Below are positions 36,201 through 44,127 of a DNA stretch of 64,000 nt, one piece after another; position 1 is the first letter of the stretch, and every line of letters begins with the position of its first letter. This stretch comes from Streptomyces sp. C10-9-1 (GTDB lineage Bacteria > Actinomycetota > Actinomycetes > Streptomycetales > Streptomycetaceae), in assembly GCF_024497955.1 (NCBI RefSeq), contig NZ_JANHKP010000001.1, forward strand, positions 434,001-498,000. Direction: 5' to 3'. The notes beneath the pieces are model-generated. The model made no database searches. It had not been told where the DNA came from and saw only the letters and a program-made list of their open reading frames with translations. A program made the translations under genes and the position numbers.

Positions 36201-37185
36201 GGGCGAGCTCGAACTGTGGGACGTGACCGGGCGGGAGGCGTCCCGGGTGGCCTCGGTGCGCACCCGGGTGCCGCTGACGGCGCTCGCCGCCGTCACGGAC
36301 GCCTCCGGGGCCCGCTGCCTGGCCACCGCCACGTCGTACGGGGACACGGGCGACGTGCGGCTGTGGCGCGTCGACGAGGCGGCGGGCCGGGTCGCGCTGC
36401 TGTCCTCGGGCGCTCCCGCGCCGGCCGCCGGCGCCCCCGGCGGCCGGGTGCTGGCCACCCTGCCGACGCCGCGGGGCGACGCCCTGGTCGTCGCCGGAAG
36501 CGGGAGCCCCCCGGTGCTCCTCCGTCCCGGCGGCGGCCCCGGCCGGACGGTGGGCCGGGGCGACGCGGGCGGCGCCACCGACGTCGCGGTCCTGGCCGGT
36601 CCCGGCGGCGGGCACGTGGTGGCGACGGCGGCCCTGCGCGATCCGCGGGTGCGCCTGTGGGCCCCCGGCCCGATGGACGGCACCGCCTCCGGCCGCCCCG
36701 CCGGGGCGCCGCGCGCCGCGGCCCTCGCCCGGTGGTTCGCCCCGGACGGCACCGAGACCGTGGTCGTGGCCGAGGAGGGCGGCGCGCCGGGGCTGCGTGT
36801 CCTGCGCGCGGCGGACGGCCGGGAGACCGCGCCCGGGGCACCGCCGCCGTCCCCCCGTGCGGGGGCGGGCCCGCCGGCGCCCGCCCCGGTCGCCGCCCGG
36901 CACCGGGCGCGGGTGATGGGCTGGGCGGAGCTGGAGGGCGCGGGCTGCACGGGGCGGTGGGCCAGCCTGGGGCGTGAGGGGGACCTCCGGCTGTGGCAGG
37001 AGCGCGCCGGAGGCCGCTTCGAGGAACTGCGCCGCGTCCCCCTCGGGTCCCCGGGAGTCGCTCTGGCGGCGCTGCGCGGCGGACGGCTGGCCGTCGCGGT
37101 GGAGGACGGGGTGGCCGTCCTCGCGACGGCCGCCGGGGAGGCGTGTGCGGCGGACGGCGGGGGAAGGGAGAGGACGGATGACTGA
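33211..37185 (+). CDS. Caspase-like / P-loop NTPase / WD40 repeat protein
   Basis: A 1324-residue protein. Residues about 50-270 resemble a caspase/CHAT protease: His in VLLWIGHGVAQ (near 136) and Cys in VVVIEACNAAGF (near 190). Next is an AAA/NACHT-type STAND NTPase: Walker A VVTGPPGTGKSALLG (about 349-363) and Walker B-like PALVMADALDEA (about 445-456). A helical region (about 500-800) leads to a WD40-like propeller (about 830-1320) with repeats such as LATGSLDGTVVVWTPW and LRGHDRPVTALAAH. This effector-switch-sensor order is that of STAND immune proteins, in which the propeller senses a trigger and NTP-dependent assembly activates the protease. The next gene overlaps its end by 8 nt. Confidence 0.8.
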   Translation: MSPEFTPRPGASAPPPHLRPGTVPHPAAPPGAPSFGARAHPLPAQDDGEVADSFDVHALPVGPVSCYPEVDTRGEADRVTAVLRRLGGRPAPGPGGRPGPALLHSLSEADDALARWAGEYGDRAARPSVLLWIGHGVAQRSGPALLVPAGAGRRDDARVTPDLVAHHLHREQQLRDTEEGHWAVVVIEACNAAGFAKELNARLLTRDLSPCSLLLVGSGRPAAQGYLGAFRAALEGYLDEVTCRDEVFSLRDLQCRLKGRQVWAEIIGEETARELRLRLRDRVPLAGAVTVAEQRRLQAEFDGAPERSAFEHAAVGPGFLEVVPDFTGRTAALDAVSAWYADPGAPPVLVVTGPPGTGKSALLGEVLHRFAATARSSPDRARIGAVLRLTGSTPEDVSGQLARALGAPLPRAPEPSAAGPGDGEREGLRRRLADRAAPTAPALVMADALDEARDPVRVGALLRELTEAAGVRLVVGTRPRPYGEEGTGGARLDLRAVLGSTTGRARVLELAADPDAAADYAADGVRRILGEHPVQDAARAEAAVGRVRRAVHAHVAGGSWQFLQAALAVRELEQRPGLLAGDEASAAGLEQVLARDRTGLFGAALDRITKGLPAARPLLAALALGQGRGLPRADGVWVQAAAGIAGGADTPGNEDASLLLSRAAAYVLLDGEDRRSVYRLGHRTYAEQLQAATTAEERLGMLGALLELADRQCAAGQPVSPHLRTRLAQYAADCGAPGWKALAGHPAVLDRLPVAALGALALAPGGRRGVAAAAELPAELLGTVASAHLIDRAGPGDRPGLRQLGGLRATGRLHPAGSGAAWEVCWGRLRPAPPHLTLDTPDGGVSALAARPSAPWLATGSLDGTVVVWTPWTTHRPALLLRGHDRPVTALAAHGGPEGPGVLLAAYDDRTLHRWDTGAPECAPAALASPEAVRVLVALPDGSGRFAAAGDRGHLALLGPGPGSVRTVPGPAASDVVGLVPLPGPGGGQWLAAAHRSGELELWDVTGREASRVASVRTRVPLTALAAVTDASGARCLATATSYGDTGDVRLWRVDEAAGRVALLSSGAPAPAAGAPGGRVLATLPTPRGDALVVAGSGSPPVLLRPGGGPGRTVGRGDAGGATDVAVLAGPGGGHVVATAALRDPRVRLWAPGPMDGTASGRPAGAPRAAALARWFAPDGTETVVVAEEGGAPGLRVLRAADGRETAPGAPPPSPRAGAGPPAPAPVAARHRARVMGWAELEGAGCTGRWASLGREGDLRLWQERAGGRFEELRRVPLGSPGVALAALRGGRLAVAVEDGVAVLATAAGEACAADGGGRERTDD

Positions 37186-40100
37186 GGGTCTCGGCTCGGA
37201 GGAGATCGCCGACGTCCTGGAGCAGCTGTTCACCGGCCGGAGGGCGGTCTACGCCCCGGAGGGCGAGGTGCCCTACACGCTCGTCGGGGCGGTGGAGGAG
37301 GTCATCCCGGGGGAGCTGGTGCGCTTCGTGCTGCGCCACCCCGGGCTCGAACGCGACCGGGAGGTGTCGCTGTTCCTCCATGTCCACGGGGTGGTCGGCG
37401 AGTTGTGGGAGCACGAGGTCCGCAACCTGCTGCGGCTGCGGATGCTGGGCCATCCGGCCCTGCCGCTGATCGAGGACGGCAAGTTCGACCAGTCGCACCG
37501 GGTGGCGTTCATCATGACCCGGCAGGTCGGCAAGCCGCTCCCGGCGGAGGGGTGGCAGGACGTCCGCGCCTGGGCGACCACCTACCCGGTGGCCGCGTTC
37601 GAGCAGTTCAGCCTGCTGGCCGACGCGCTCAGCCAGCTCCACGGGACGCGGATCGTGCACCGGAACCTGACCCTCGGCGCGATCCGGATCACCCAGGTGG
37701 AGGGCAAACCCGCCCAGGCGGCGCTGTCGCTGGCCCGGTTCGAGCTCAGCGCGCTGCTCAACAACCTCCTGCAGGTGGTCAGCGGCCCCAGCGGCCGGGG
37801 GACCTACGACGACGCCATGCGGGCCCTGTTCCACACTCCCCCGCCGGGGATCGGCCGGGGCCAGCACCTGGCCTACCTGGCCCCGGAGAACTACCCGTGG
37901 GTCTTCGGGGACCTGCGCTCCCGGCGCCTGGACCACGGCAGCACGGACGTGTTCGGACTGGGGGTGCTGGGGTGGGAGCTGTTCGTGGACTCCCTCACCG
38001 AGCGGCTCCCCGAGGAGTGCGCGGCCGTGGACCGGGCCGGGCCCGAGGAGACGGCCGACGCGCTGCTGCGCCTGCACTCGGCGATGCGCACCGTCCTGCA
38101 CACCGACACCCGGCTGCCGCGCCCGCTGAGGACCGCGCTGCTGTCGATGCTCGACCCCTCCCCCACCAGCCGCAGTTCGTCCTTCGAGGCCTCGGCGGCC
38201 CTCCAGCGCGACTGGACGGCGGTGTCCCTGGCCCTGGAGCCGCCCGCGGAGGGTGTCCGCCCCAGGCTGGTGGCCTTCATGCCGGAGCAGTCCGTGACCA
38301 CCATCCACGAGACCCGGGGCTGGACGGACCACCGCACCGACACCCCCGAGGGCTGCCGGGAGCTCGGGGAGTTCCTGGCCGAGGAGCTGGCCCAGGCCGA
38401 ACTCGTCCACTGCCCCGGCGGCGCCGAGGGCTACGTCCAGGGAGACGACCGCAGGGCGCTGGCGGAGGCGCAGTGGGTGCTCATCGGCACCCAGGCGGTG
38501 TGGTTCTGCGCGTACCTGTACGACGAGACCGTGATGCGCCGGCGTATCGCCACCCACAAGGACACCCTGGTCATCAAGTACCTGGTGGACAAGCGGTACG
38601 CGGGCGATCTGCTGTCGACGTGGCCGCGGCGCCGGATCGGCAAGTTCGACCTCGTGCCGTTCTACGTGAGCAAGTCGCTGGCCGACGAGCGGCGGGGGCG
38701 GCCCTCCTGGGAGGACCTGACCTCCGCGGTGGCCACCGAGCGGGTGCTCCAGGACAGCGAGGTCCAGTCGATGCTGCGGGCCTTCTCCTTCATGCTGGAG
38801 TACCGGGGCGCGGTGCTGCGCGCGCGGAGCTACCCGTACCGGCTGGTCGACGACGAGCAGGGGCGCCTGGTCCTGACGCACGACAAGGACCGGGACCGCC
38901 GCTGGCTGCACGGCGACCCGCTGCTCACCGCCTACGCGTCGGGAGGCAGGCGCCGCCCCCCGCTCGGCGACTTCGTGCAGCAGCTCGCAGGCGAGAACGA
39001 GTTCGCGCAGCTGGTGCTGGCGGAGGACCGCAACACCGGGCAGGGGACGGGCTTCGCCGGCCCCTACTTCGGCGGCCGGACCACCCGGGTCCGCATCGCC
39101 CGGCGGCTGGACGCCGACTCCTTCGTGGTGGACGCCCCGGCCCAGCGCCGGGCACTGCCCGAGACCGGCTGGCTGCGCCCGGACGAGGACCGGGGCACAC
39201 AGGTCCAGTTGCGGCGCGAGGCCCGGGGCTACGACTCGCTCGTCCACAAGGCCGGGCTGGCGCGCACCCTGCACCGGCCGCGGTCGATCGCGCTGCGCGG
39301 CGGCCGGGCGCCGGCGACCGCGGACCGGGAGGGCACCCGGCTCCAGGGCAGGGCGCCGCAGATCGTCTCCGACATGCTGAAGCTGCACCCGTTCTACGCC
39401 CTCCAGGGTCCGCCGGGCACGGGCAAGAGCACGGTGGTCGCACGGGCGTTGCGGGACTACCTCGGCGGCGAGTACGGCGCCCGGGTCCTGGTGAGCGCCC
39501 AGTCCAACGACGCCCTCGACCAGCTGGCGGGGAAGATCGTCGAGGAGCTGGGGCCGCGGATCGAGGACCGCTCGCTGCTGGTGCTGCGCGAACTCTCGCG
39601 CTCCAGGGACCCGCAGGACCTGCCGCCCGGCCTCCGGCGCCTGACGGCCGAACCACTCGCGGAGGACATGGTCCGGCACATCGAGCAGCGGGTGGCCGAC
39701 GGCTGCCGGGGGGCGGAGCCCGGCGAGGAGGACCTGATGCGCCGCTGGGCGGCCGTCGCGCGGGCCGACATGGTGGAGCTGACGCAGCGGATCACCTCGG
39801 GCGCGGACGTCGTGCTCGCCACCTGCTCCGTCGCGGGCGAGCTCACCGACGAGGTCCGCGACCCGTCCGACATGTTCGACTGGGTCATCATCGAGGAGGC
39901 CGCGAAGGCGTGGCCCACCGAGATCGTGATGCCCCTGGTCCTGGGGGTGCGCTGGACACTCATCGGGGACTACCTGCAACTCGGCCCGCACCGGGCGCAG
40001 GACGTGGAGAGCTTCCTGCACGGCCTCGCCTCCAACCAGCACGAGCGGATCCGCCTCCACTACGACCAGCGCGAGAGCTATCTGGAGTTCGTGCAGCTGT

Positions 40101-40948
40101 TCAGGCGCTTCTTCGACGGATACACCCCGGGCAGGCCCGCCGACGCGGCCCGCCCTGCCGACGTCCTCGGGATGCAGTTCCGGATGCATCCGACCATCGC
40201 CCTGCCGTTCGCGACCGCGTTCTACCCCTCCGGTCCGGACGGGGACCCGTCGGCACCCGCCGCGGGGGCACCGGAGTCCCGCACGTTTCTGCGGTCCGCC
40301 CCCGACCTCGGGAGGGTCCATGGCCACCGCAGGCCGGAGTACCTCAGGGACGCCCCGCTGGTGTGGCTGGACACCTCGCGGCGCGCGGGCTGCGGGGACA
40401 TCGGCCACTGGTCCAACCCGGGCGAGGTGGAGGTGGTCGAGGAGCTGGTGCGGGAGCTGGGCCTGGCCGAGCGGACGGACGACCGGCAGCTCACCGTGCT
40501 GACCCCCTACCGGGGGCAGGTTCGGGCCCTGGAACGGGACTTCCTGAAGGGGCGGGTGCACACCGTGCACTCCTTCCAGGGCGGGGAGGCGGAGACCGTG
40601 GTCGTCTCCCTGGTGCGCAGCGTGGACCGGGGCCCCGACCCCCGCCGGAACGTCGGCCACACCGCCCTCCCCGAGGTCGTCAACGTGATGCTCTCCCGGG
40701 CCCGGAGCCTGCTCGTGGTGGTGGGGAACCTCGACCACTTCGAGCGCCACGGCGGGAAGGACTGGGAGACCGTCATCGGGGTCTTCCGCGAGGTGGGGCG
40801 GGTGGTGGACGCGGCGACGGGCGAGATCATGCCCCGGCGGGCCCCCGGGGAGGGGCCCGCGGCGGCCCGGGAGGGCACGGCCGGGCAGCCGCCCGCGCAG
40901 GCGCGGCCCGAGAGCGCCGCGGGCGAGGCGGCGGAGGAGAGCCGGTGA
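37178..40948 (+). CDS. Protein-kinase-like domain fused to UPF1-like SF1 helicase
   Basis: A 1256-residue protein. The start is ATG 37178 with GGGAGAGG upstream, overlapping the previous gene. The N-terminal part (about 15-350) has a protein kinase fold: the catalytic-loop position reads IVHRNLTLGAIRI instead of HRDLKxxN, and the following DFG position reads SLARFELS, while the later YLAPENYPW and STDVFGLGVLGWELF (APE and DxxGxG regions) are kept. It therefore looks like a pseudokinase. Residues about 650-1230 form a superfamily 1 helicase: LQGPPGTGKST (about 743), DWVIIEEAAKAWPTE (about 900), TLIGDYLQLGP, MQFRMHP, VHTVHSFQGGEAETVV (about 1128) and VNVMLSRAR. These are the motifs of UPF1/DNA2-type helicases. 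It probably works as the nucleic-acid sensor or motor of the operon. Confidence 0.85.
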   Translation: MTEGLGSEEIADVLEQLFTGRRAVYAPEGEVPYTLVGAVEEVIPGELVRFVLRHPGLERDREVSLFLHVHGVVGELWEHEVRNLLRLRMLGHPALPLIEDGKFDQSHRVAFIMTRQVGKPLPAEGWQDVRAWATTYPVAAFEQFSLLADALSQLHGTRIVHRNLTLGAIRITQVEGKPAQAALSLARFELSALLNNLLQVVSGPSGRGTYDDAMRALFHTPPPGIGRGQHLAYLAPENYPWVFGDLRSRRLDHGSTDVFGLGVLGWELFVDSLTERLPEECAAVDRAGPEETADALLRLHSAMRTVLHTDTRLPRPLRTALLSMLDPSPTSRSSSFEASAALQRDWTAVSLALEPPAEGVRPRLVAFMPEQSVTTIHETRGWTDHRTDTPEGCRELGEFLAEELAQAELVHCPGGAEGYVQGDDRRALAEAQWVLIGTQAVWFCAYLYDETVMRRRIATHKDTLVIKYLVDKRYAGDLLSTWPRRRIGKFDLVPFYVSKSLADERRGRPSWEDLTSAVATERVLQDSEVQSMLRAFSFMLEYRGAVLRARSYPYRLVDDEQGRLVLTHDKDRDRRWLHGDPLLTAYASGGRRRPPLGDFVQQLAGENEFAQLVLAEDRNTGQGTGFAGPYFGGRTTRVRIARRLDADSFVVDAPAQRRALPETGWLRPDEDRGTQVQLRREARGYDSLVHKAGLARTLHRPRSIALRGGRAPATADREGTRLQGRAPQIVSDMLKLHPFYALQGPPGTGKSTVVARALRDYLGGEYGARVLVSAQSNDALDQLAGKIVEELGPRIEDRSLLVLRELSRSRDPQDLPPGLRRLTAEPLAEDMVRHIEQRVADGCRGAEPGEEDLMRRWAAVARADMVELTQRITSGADVVLATCSVAGELTDEVRDPSDMFDWVIIEEAAKAWPTEIVMPLVLGVRWTLIGDYLQLGPHRAQDVESFLHGLASNQHERIRLHYDQRESYLEFVQLFRRFFDGYTPGRPADAARPADVLGMQFRMHPTIALPFATAFYPSGPDGDPSAPAAGAPESRTFLRSAPDLGRVHGHRRPEYLRDAPLVWLDTSRRAGCGDIGHWSNPGEVEVVEELVRELGLAERTDDRQLTVLTPYRGQVRALERDFLKGRVHTVHSFQGGEAETVVVSLVRSVDRGPDPRRNVGHTALPEVVNVMLSRARSLLVVVGNLDHFERHGGKDWETVIGVFREVGRVVDAATGEIMPRRAPGEGPAAAREGTAGQPPAQARPESAAGEAAEESR

Positions 40949-43900
40949 CCGAGACGACACTGATCGCCGTCCCCTGCCGGGTGATCACCCTGCGGGTGGA
41001 ACTCGGCGACGACTCGGGGGCGTCCACCCTGGAGTCCCTGGTCCTGGAGGCCGTGGACGGCGGCCGACGGACCGTCGGCGAGCTGGGCCGGCTGTTCTCG
41101 CTGCCGCACCGGCTGATGCTGGACGTGGTGCACGGACTGTGGAGCCGGGGGTTCCTCGCCGTGGACTTCTCCACCCACTCGCTCCGCAGCACCGCCCGGG
41201 CCGACCAGGTGGCCCCCCGCGGCGAGGACGGCCAGCACTCCCTGGCGACCAGGGTGCGGCAGCGCCGGTTCCTCTTCGACCCGGTGACCGCGACCGTCCT
41301 TCCCCACGAGCAGGGCCACAGCCGGGTGCCGCACGGAGCCCTGGAGATGCCGCTCGCCCGGGGGATCTCCGAGGACGACCTGCCCCAGACGGAGCTGCTG
41401 CGCGCCGTCCGGCACGCCGTCGACAGCGACGGGCGGCGGCGCAGCGACCACCACCGCGTGCTGAACGTGTCCTTCGCCAACCCCGTTCTCAGCCCCCCGC
41501 ACGCGGTGTGCTGGCGCACGGTGGAGACCGTGGTCAAGCGCGACCCGGCCAGCGGGCTGGTCGCCGCCGTGCCCGTCTCCCCTCCGCCCGGCTGGGGCAG
41601 GCGGGCGCTGGAGCTGTTCCAGGCGCGCATCACGGACCTGGTGCGCAGCAGGCCCGAGAGCCGGTTCGTCCGCCTGCTCAGCGAGCGCCAGATCCCGGAG
41701 GCGCACAGCCCCCAGAGCCTGCGCAGCCAGCTGCTGGAGCTGGAGGGTCTGGCGAGGGAGCTGACCCGGGCCGCGGACGAGCGGGTCCCCGCGCTGCACG
41801 ACGAGCTGACCGGCCGGGCGCTGCGGGTGTGGGAGGAGGTGGCCGAGGCGCGGCGGGCCAGGTGCTCGGCGCAGAGCGTGGCCGCCGGGGCGGGTGTGGA
41901 CTGGGTGGTGCAGGACCTCGTCGAAAGCGCCACCCGCCAACTGGTGCTGGCGGTACCGGAGATCACCTACGACGCGCTGCACCCGGTGCTGCCCCTGCTG
42001 GAGCTGGCCGCGAAGCGCGGCGTCACCCTGGTGTTCCTGTGGGGCAGCCACCCCTACGCCAAGCTGGAGGCGCGGGTGGCCACTGCCCTGTTCGACCTCC
42101 AGGCGCGCTTTCCGCAGGCGGTGCTGCTGGAGCAGCGCAGCAGCGGCAGCGCAGCCTCGGTCGTCGTCTGCGACGACCGTGCGGCGTTCGTCGGCTCGCG
42201 CAGCGTCCTGTCCGGCGACACGGGCTCCGGGGTGCTGGTGGGGCCCGCCGACGGCGAGGACGGGCAGCCGGAGTGCGTGTCGGAGCTGCTCGGCTGGGCG
42301 CGGCGGACCTACCCGTACTGGGAGACGGGCCGGGGCATCGCCCTGGCCCCGGCGGACTTCGGGCGCCGCGAGGGGGCCGCGGAGAGGGGAGGTCCGCAGC
42401 GGCCTCCCCTGCCGGAGCTGGAGGAGAGGTGGGACGAGGACCCGGCCGCGCACCGGACCGGCTGGGCGGCCGCCTGGGGACGGGTGCTGCGCCGGCTGGC
42501 GGAGGACGTGGACGACGTCCACCGGGGCGCGCCGGTGGTCCGGGTCGCCTGGGACGGCATGTACGTCGAGCTGGCGCAGCGGCTGGCGTCCGGAGCCGTC
42601 GAGCGGCTGGCCCTGACCGACGACACCGCCGACCCCGACGGCGCGGAGGAGCAGCTCGCGGAGCGGCTGTCCGGGCTGCGCGGGAAGGGGGTCGTGGTGC
42701 ACCTCCAGCATCCGCCGTCCTCCGAGGCCCGCAGGCGCGAGGGCGCCTACGCGGAACTGCTGAGGCGGCTGGCCACGGAGCGGACACTGCGCGCCACCAG
42801 GGCCCGGGCCCGTGCGGTGCTCAGCGACCACGAGGTGGTCGTCGGCAGCCACCACCCGCTCGGCGGCGGGGGCACGGGCCCGGCCCGCGGCCGCCCGCCC
42901 GGGGAGCTGGGTCTGCACATCGTCGGCACGGCCTTCACCGCGGACTTCGCCCGGGAACTCGGGATCCCCGACTGGTACGGCGTCGGAGGTTCGGCGGAGC
43001 CGCCGGTCTACCTTCCGCCGCTGCCCGCGCTGGACGCCGCCCCGGTGCGCGACGACCCGTGGGCCGTCCTGGACAGCCGGCGGGAGCGGGGGGAGCCGCC
43101 GGAGGTGCTGCGCCGGGAGGCGGCGGGCCTGCTGCTGGGGGGAACTCCGGGCGAGCGGGAGCGCCGCACCTGGGCGCGGTGGCTCGCGGACGACGCCTGG
43201 GCGCGGGGGGCGTTCGTGGAGGCGCTGCTGCTCACGCCGTTGCTCGGCGGGCCGGCGGGGGCCGGGGCGGACCTGGCCGCCGCGGCCGTCCCGGTCGAGC
43301 ACGGGCCGCTGGGCTACCGGCTCTACGCCGGTGCGGTGGAACTGGCCTCGGCCCCGGCCGGGCACCGGGCGGTCGCCCTGGTGGGGGCCGTGGCGGAGAT
43401 GCTGATGCACGGGGACGCCACGGGCGCGGAGGTGTGCGAGGTCCTCCTCGAAGGCCCCGCCGCCGAGGGGCTGCCGCCGTCCTGGGTGCGCCTGGGGGGT
43501 GCGGCGTGCGCCTACTTCCGGCAGGAGCCCGTACCCCTGCCGCTCCAGGAGGCCAACGAGTGGGCGGCCCGCCAGGCGCGGCTGACCGACGTGCGCGAGC
43601 GGTGGGAACGCCTTGGGGCGGAGCTTTCCGACTTCGAGCGGATCAGCCACCACTTCACCTTCCAGGACGGCGAGAAGCTCCACCGAGGGCTGTTCAGGGA
43701 CGGCCGGATGCTGGCCGTGATCCGGGACGCGGCCCGCCAGGAGCAGCCGCCCGGCCACGCGGCCGGGGCTCTCGCGGCACTGCCGCGGAGCGAGCTGGAG
43801 GCCCGGGCGGTGATGGACCGGGTCTCGGCGGAACTCGGGGTGCGCAAGATCGAGTGGCGCCACCACATGGCGTACGCGGGCCGGATCGCCGAGTTCCTGC

Positions 43901-44127
43901 GCGAGGCGCGCGCGCTGGCCGGGCTGGGTGGCGACGGCACCGGCCGGGACACCCGCAGGCTGCCCGTGCTCAGCGCCGGGCAGCGGGAGTTCGCCCGGCA
44001 GCTGGACCGGGAGTGGCACGCGCTGCTGGCCGAGTCCCACGCGCTGGGTGAGCCGGCCCGCCATCCGGCGGCGGCCCTCCTCCAGGCGCTGTCCGCGCTG
44101 CCGAAGGCCGGACAGGAGGGCGCATGA
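40945..44127 (+). CDS. Large winged-helix protein with degenerate PLD-like segments
   Basis: A 1060-residue protein without signal or membrane helices. The GTG start overlaps the helicase stop as GTGA. Residues about 25-65 form a winged-helix-like unit (RRTVGELGRLFSLPHRLMLD). Two stretches resemble the end of phospholipase D halves: ASVVVCDDRAAFVGSRSVLS (about 405-424) and ARAVLSDHEVVVGSHHPLG (about 622-640), each in the position of HxKxxxxDxxxxxxGSxN. Both lack the catalytic His and Lys, so the fold may be kept for binding rather than hydrolysis. The C-terminal third is helical. It lies between helicase and GHKL genes with overlapping stops on both sides, so it is probably a stoichiometric partner. 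The PLD assignment is tentative. Confidence 0.6.
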   Translation: MTETTLIAVPCRVITLRVELGDDSGASTLESLVLEAVDGGRRTVGELGRLFSLPHRLMLDVVHGLWSRGFLAVDFSTHSLRSTARADQVAPRGEDGQHSLATRVRQRRFLFDPVTATVLPHEQGHSRVPHGALEMPLARGISEDDLPQTELLRAVRHAVDSDGRRRSDHHRVLNVSFANPVLSPPHAVCWRTVETVVKRDPASGLVAAVPVSPPPGWGRRALELFQARITDLVRSRPESRFVRLLSERQIPEAHSPQSLRSQLLELEGLARELTRAADERVPALHDELTGRALRVWEEVAEARRARCSAQSVAAGAGVDWVVQDLVESATRQLVLAVPEITYDALHPVLPLLELAAKRGVTLVFLWGSHPYAKLEARVATALFDLQARFPQAVLLEQRSSGSAASVVVCDDRAAFVGSRSVLSGDTGSGVLVGPADGEDGQPECVSELLGWARRTYPYWETGRGIALAPADFGRREGAAERGGPQRPPLPELEERWDEDPAAHRTGWAAAWGRVLRRLAEDVDDVHRGAPVVRVAWDGMYVELAQRLASGAVERLALTDDTADPDGAEEQLAERLSGLRGKGVVVHLQHPPSSEARRREGAYAELLRRLATERTLRATRARARAVLSDHEVVVGSHHPLGGGGTGPARGRPPGELGLHIVGTAFTADFARELGIPDWYGVGGSAEPPVYLPPLPALDAAPVRDDPWAVLDSRRERGEPPEVLRREAAGLLLGGTPGERERRTWARWLADDAWARGAFVEALLLTPLLGGPAGAGADLAAAAVPVEHGPLGYRLYAGAVELASAPAGHRAVALVGAVAEMLMHGDATGAEVCEVLLEGPAAEGLPPSWVRLGGAACAYFRQEPVPLPLQEANEWAARQARLTDVRERWERLGAELSDFERISHHFTFQDGEKLHRGLFRDGRMLAVIRDAARQEQPPGHAAGALAALPRSELEARAVMDRVSAELGVRKIEWRHHMAYAGRIAEFLREARALAGLGGDGTGRDTRRLPVLSAGQREFARQLDREWHALLAESHALGEPARHPAAALLQALSALPKAGQEGA

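Noticed and set aside
32971..37233. Very long minus-strand frames opposite the conflict operon (also 36293-40960 and 40507-44064)
   Set aside because: They lack any recognisable motif and are shadows of plus-strand genes with clear domains and overlapping starts.
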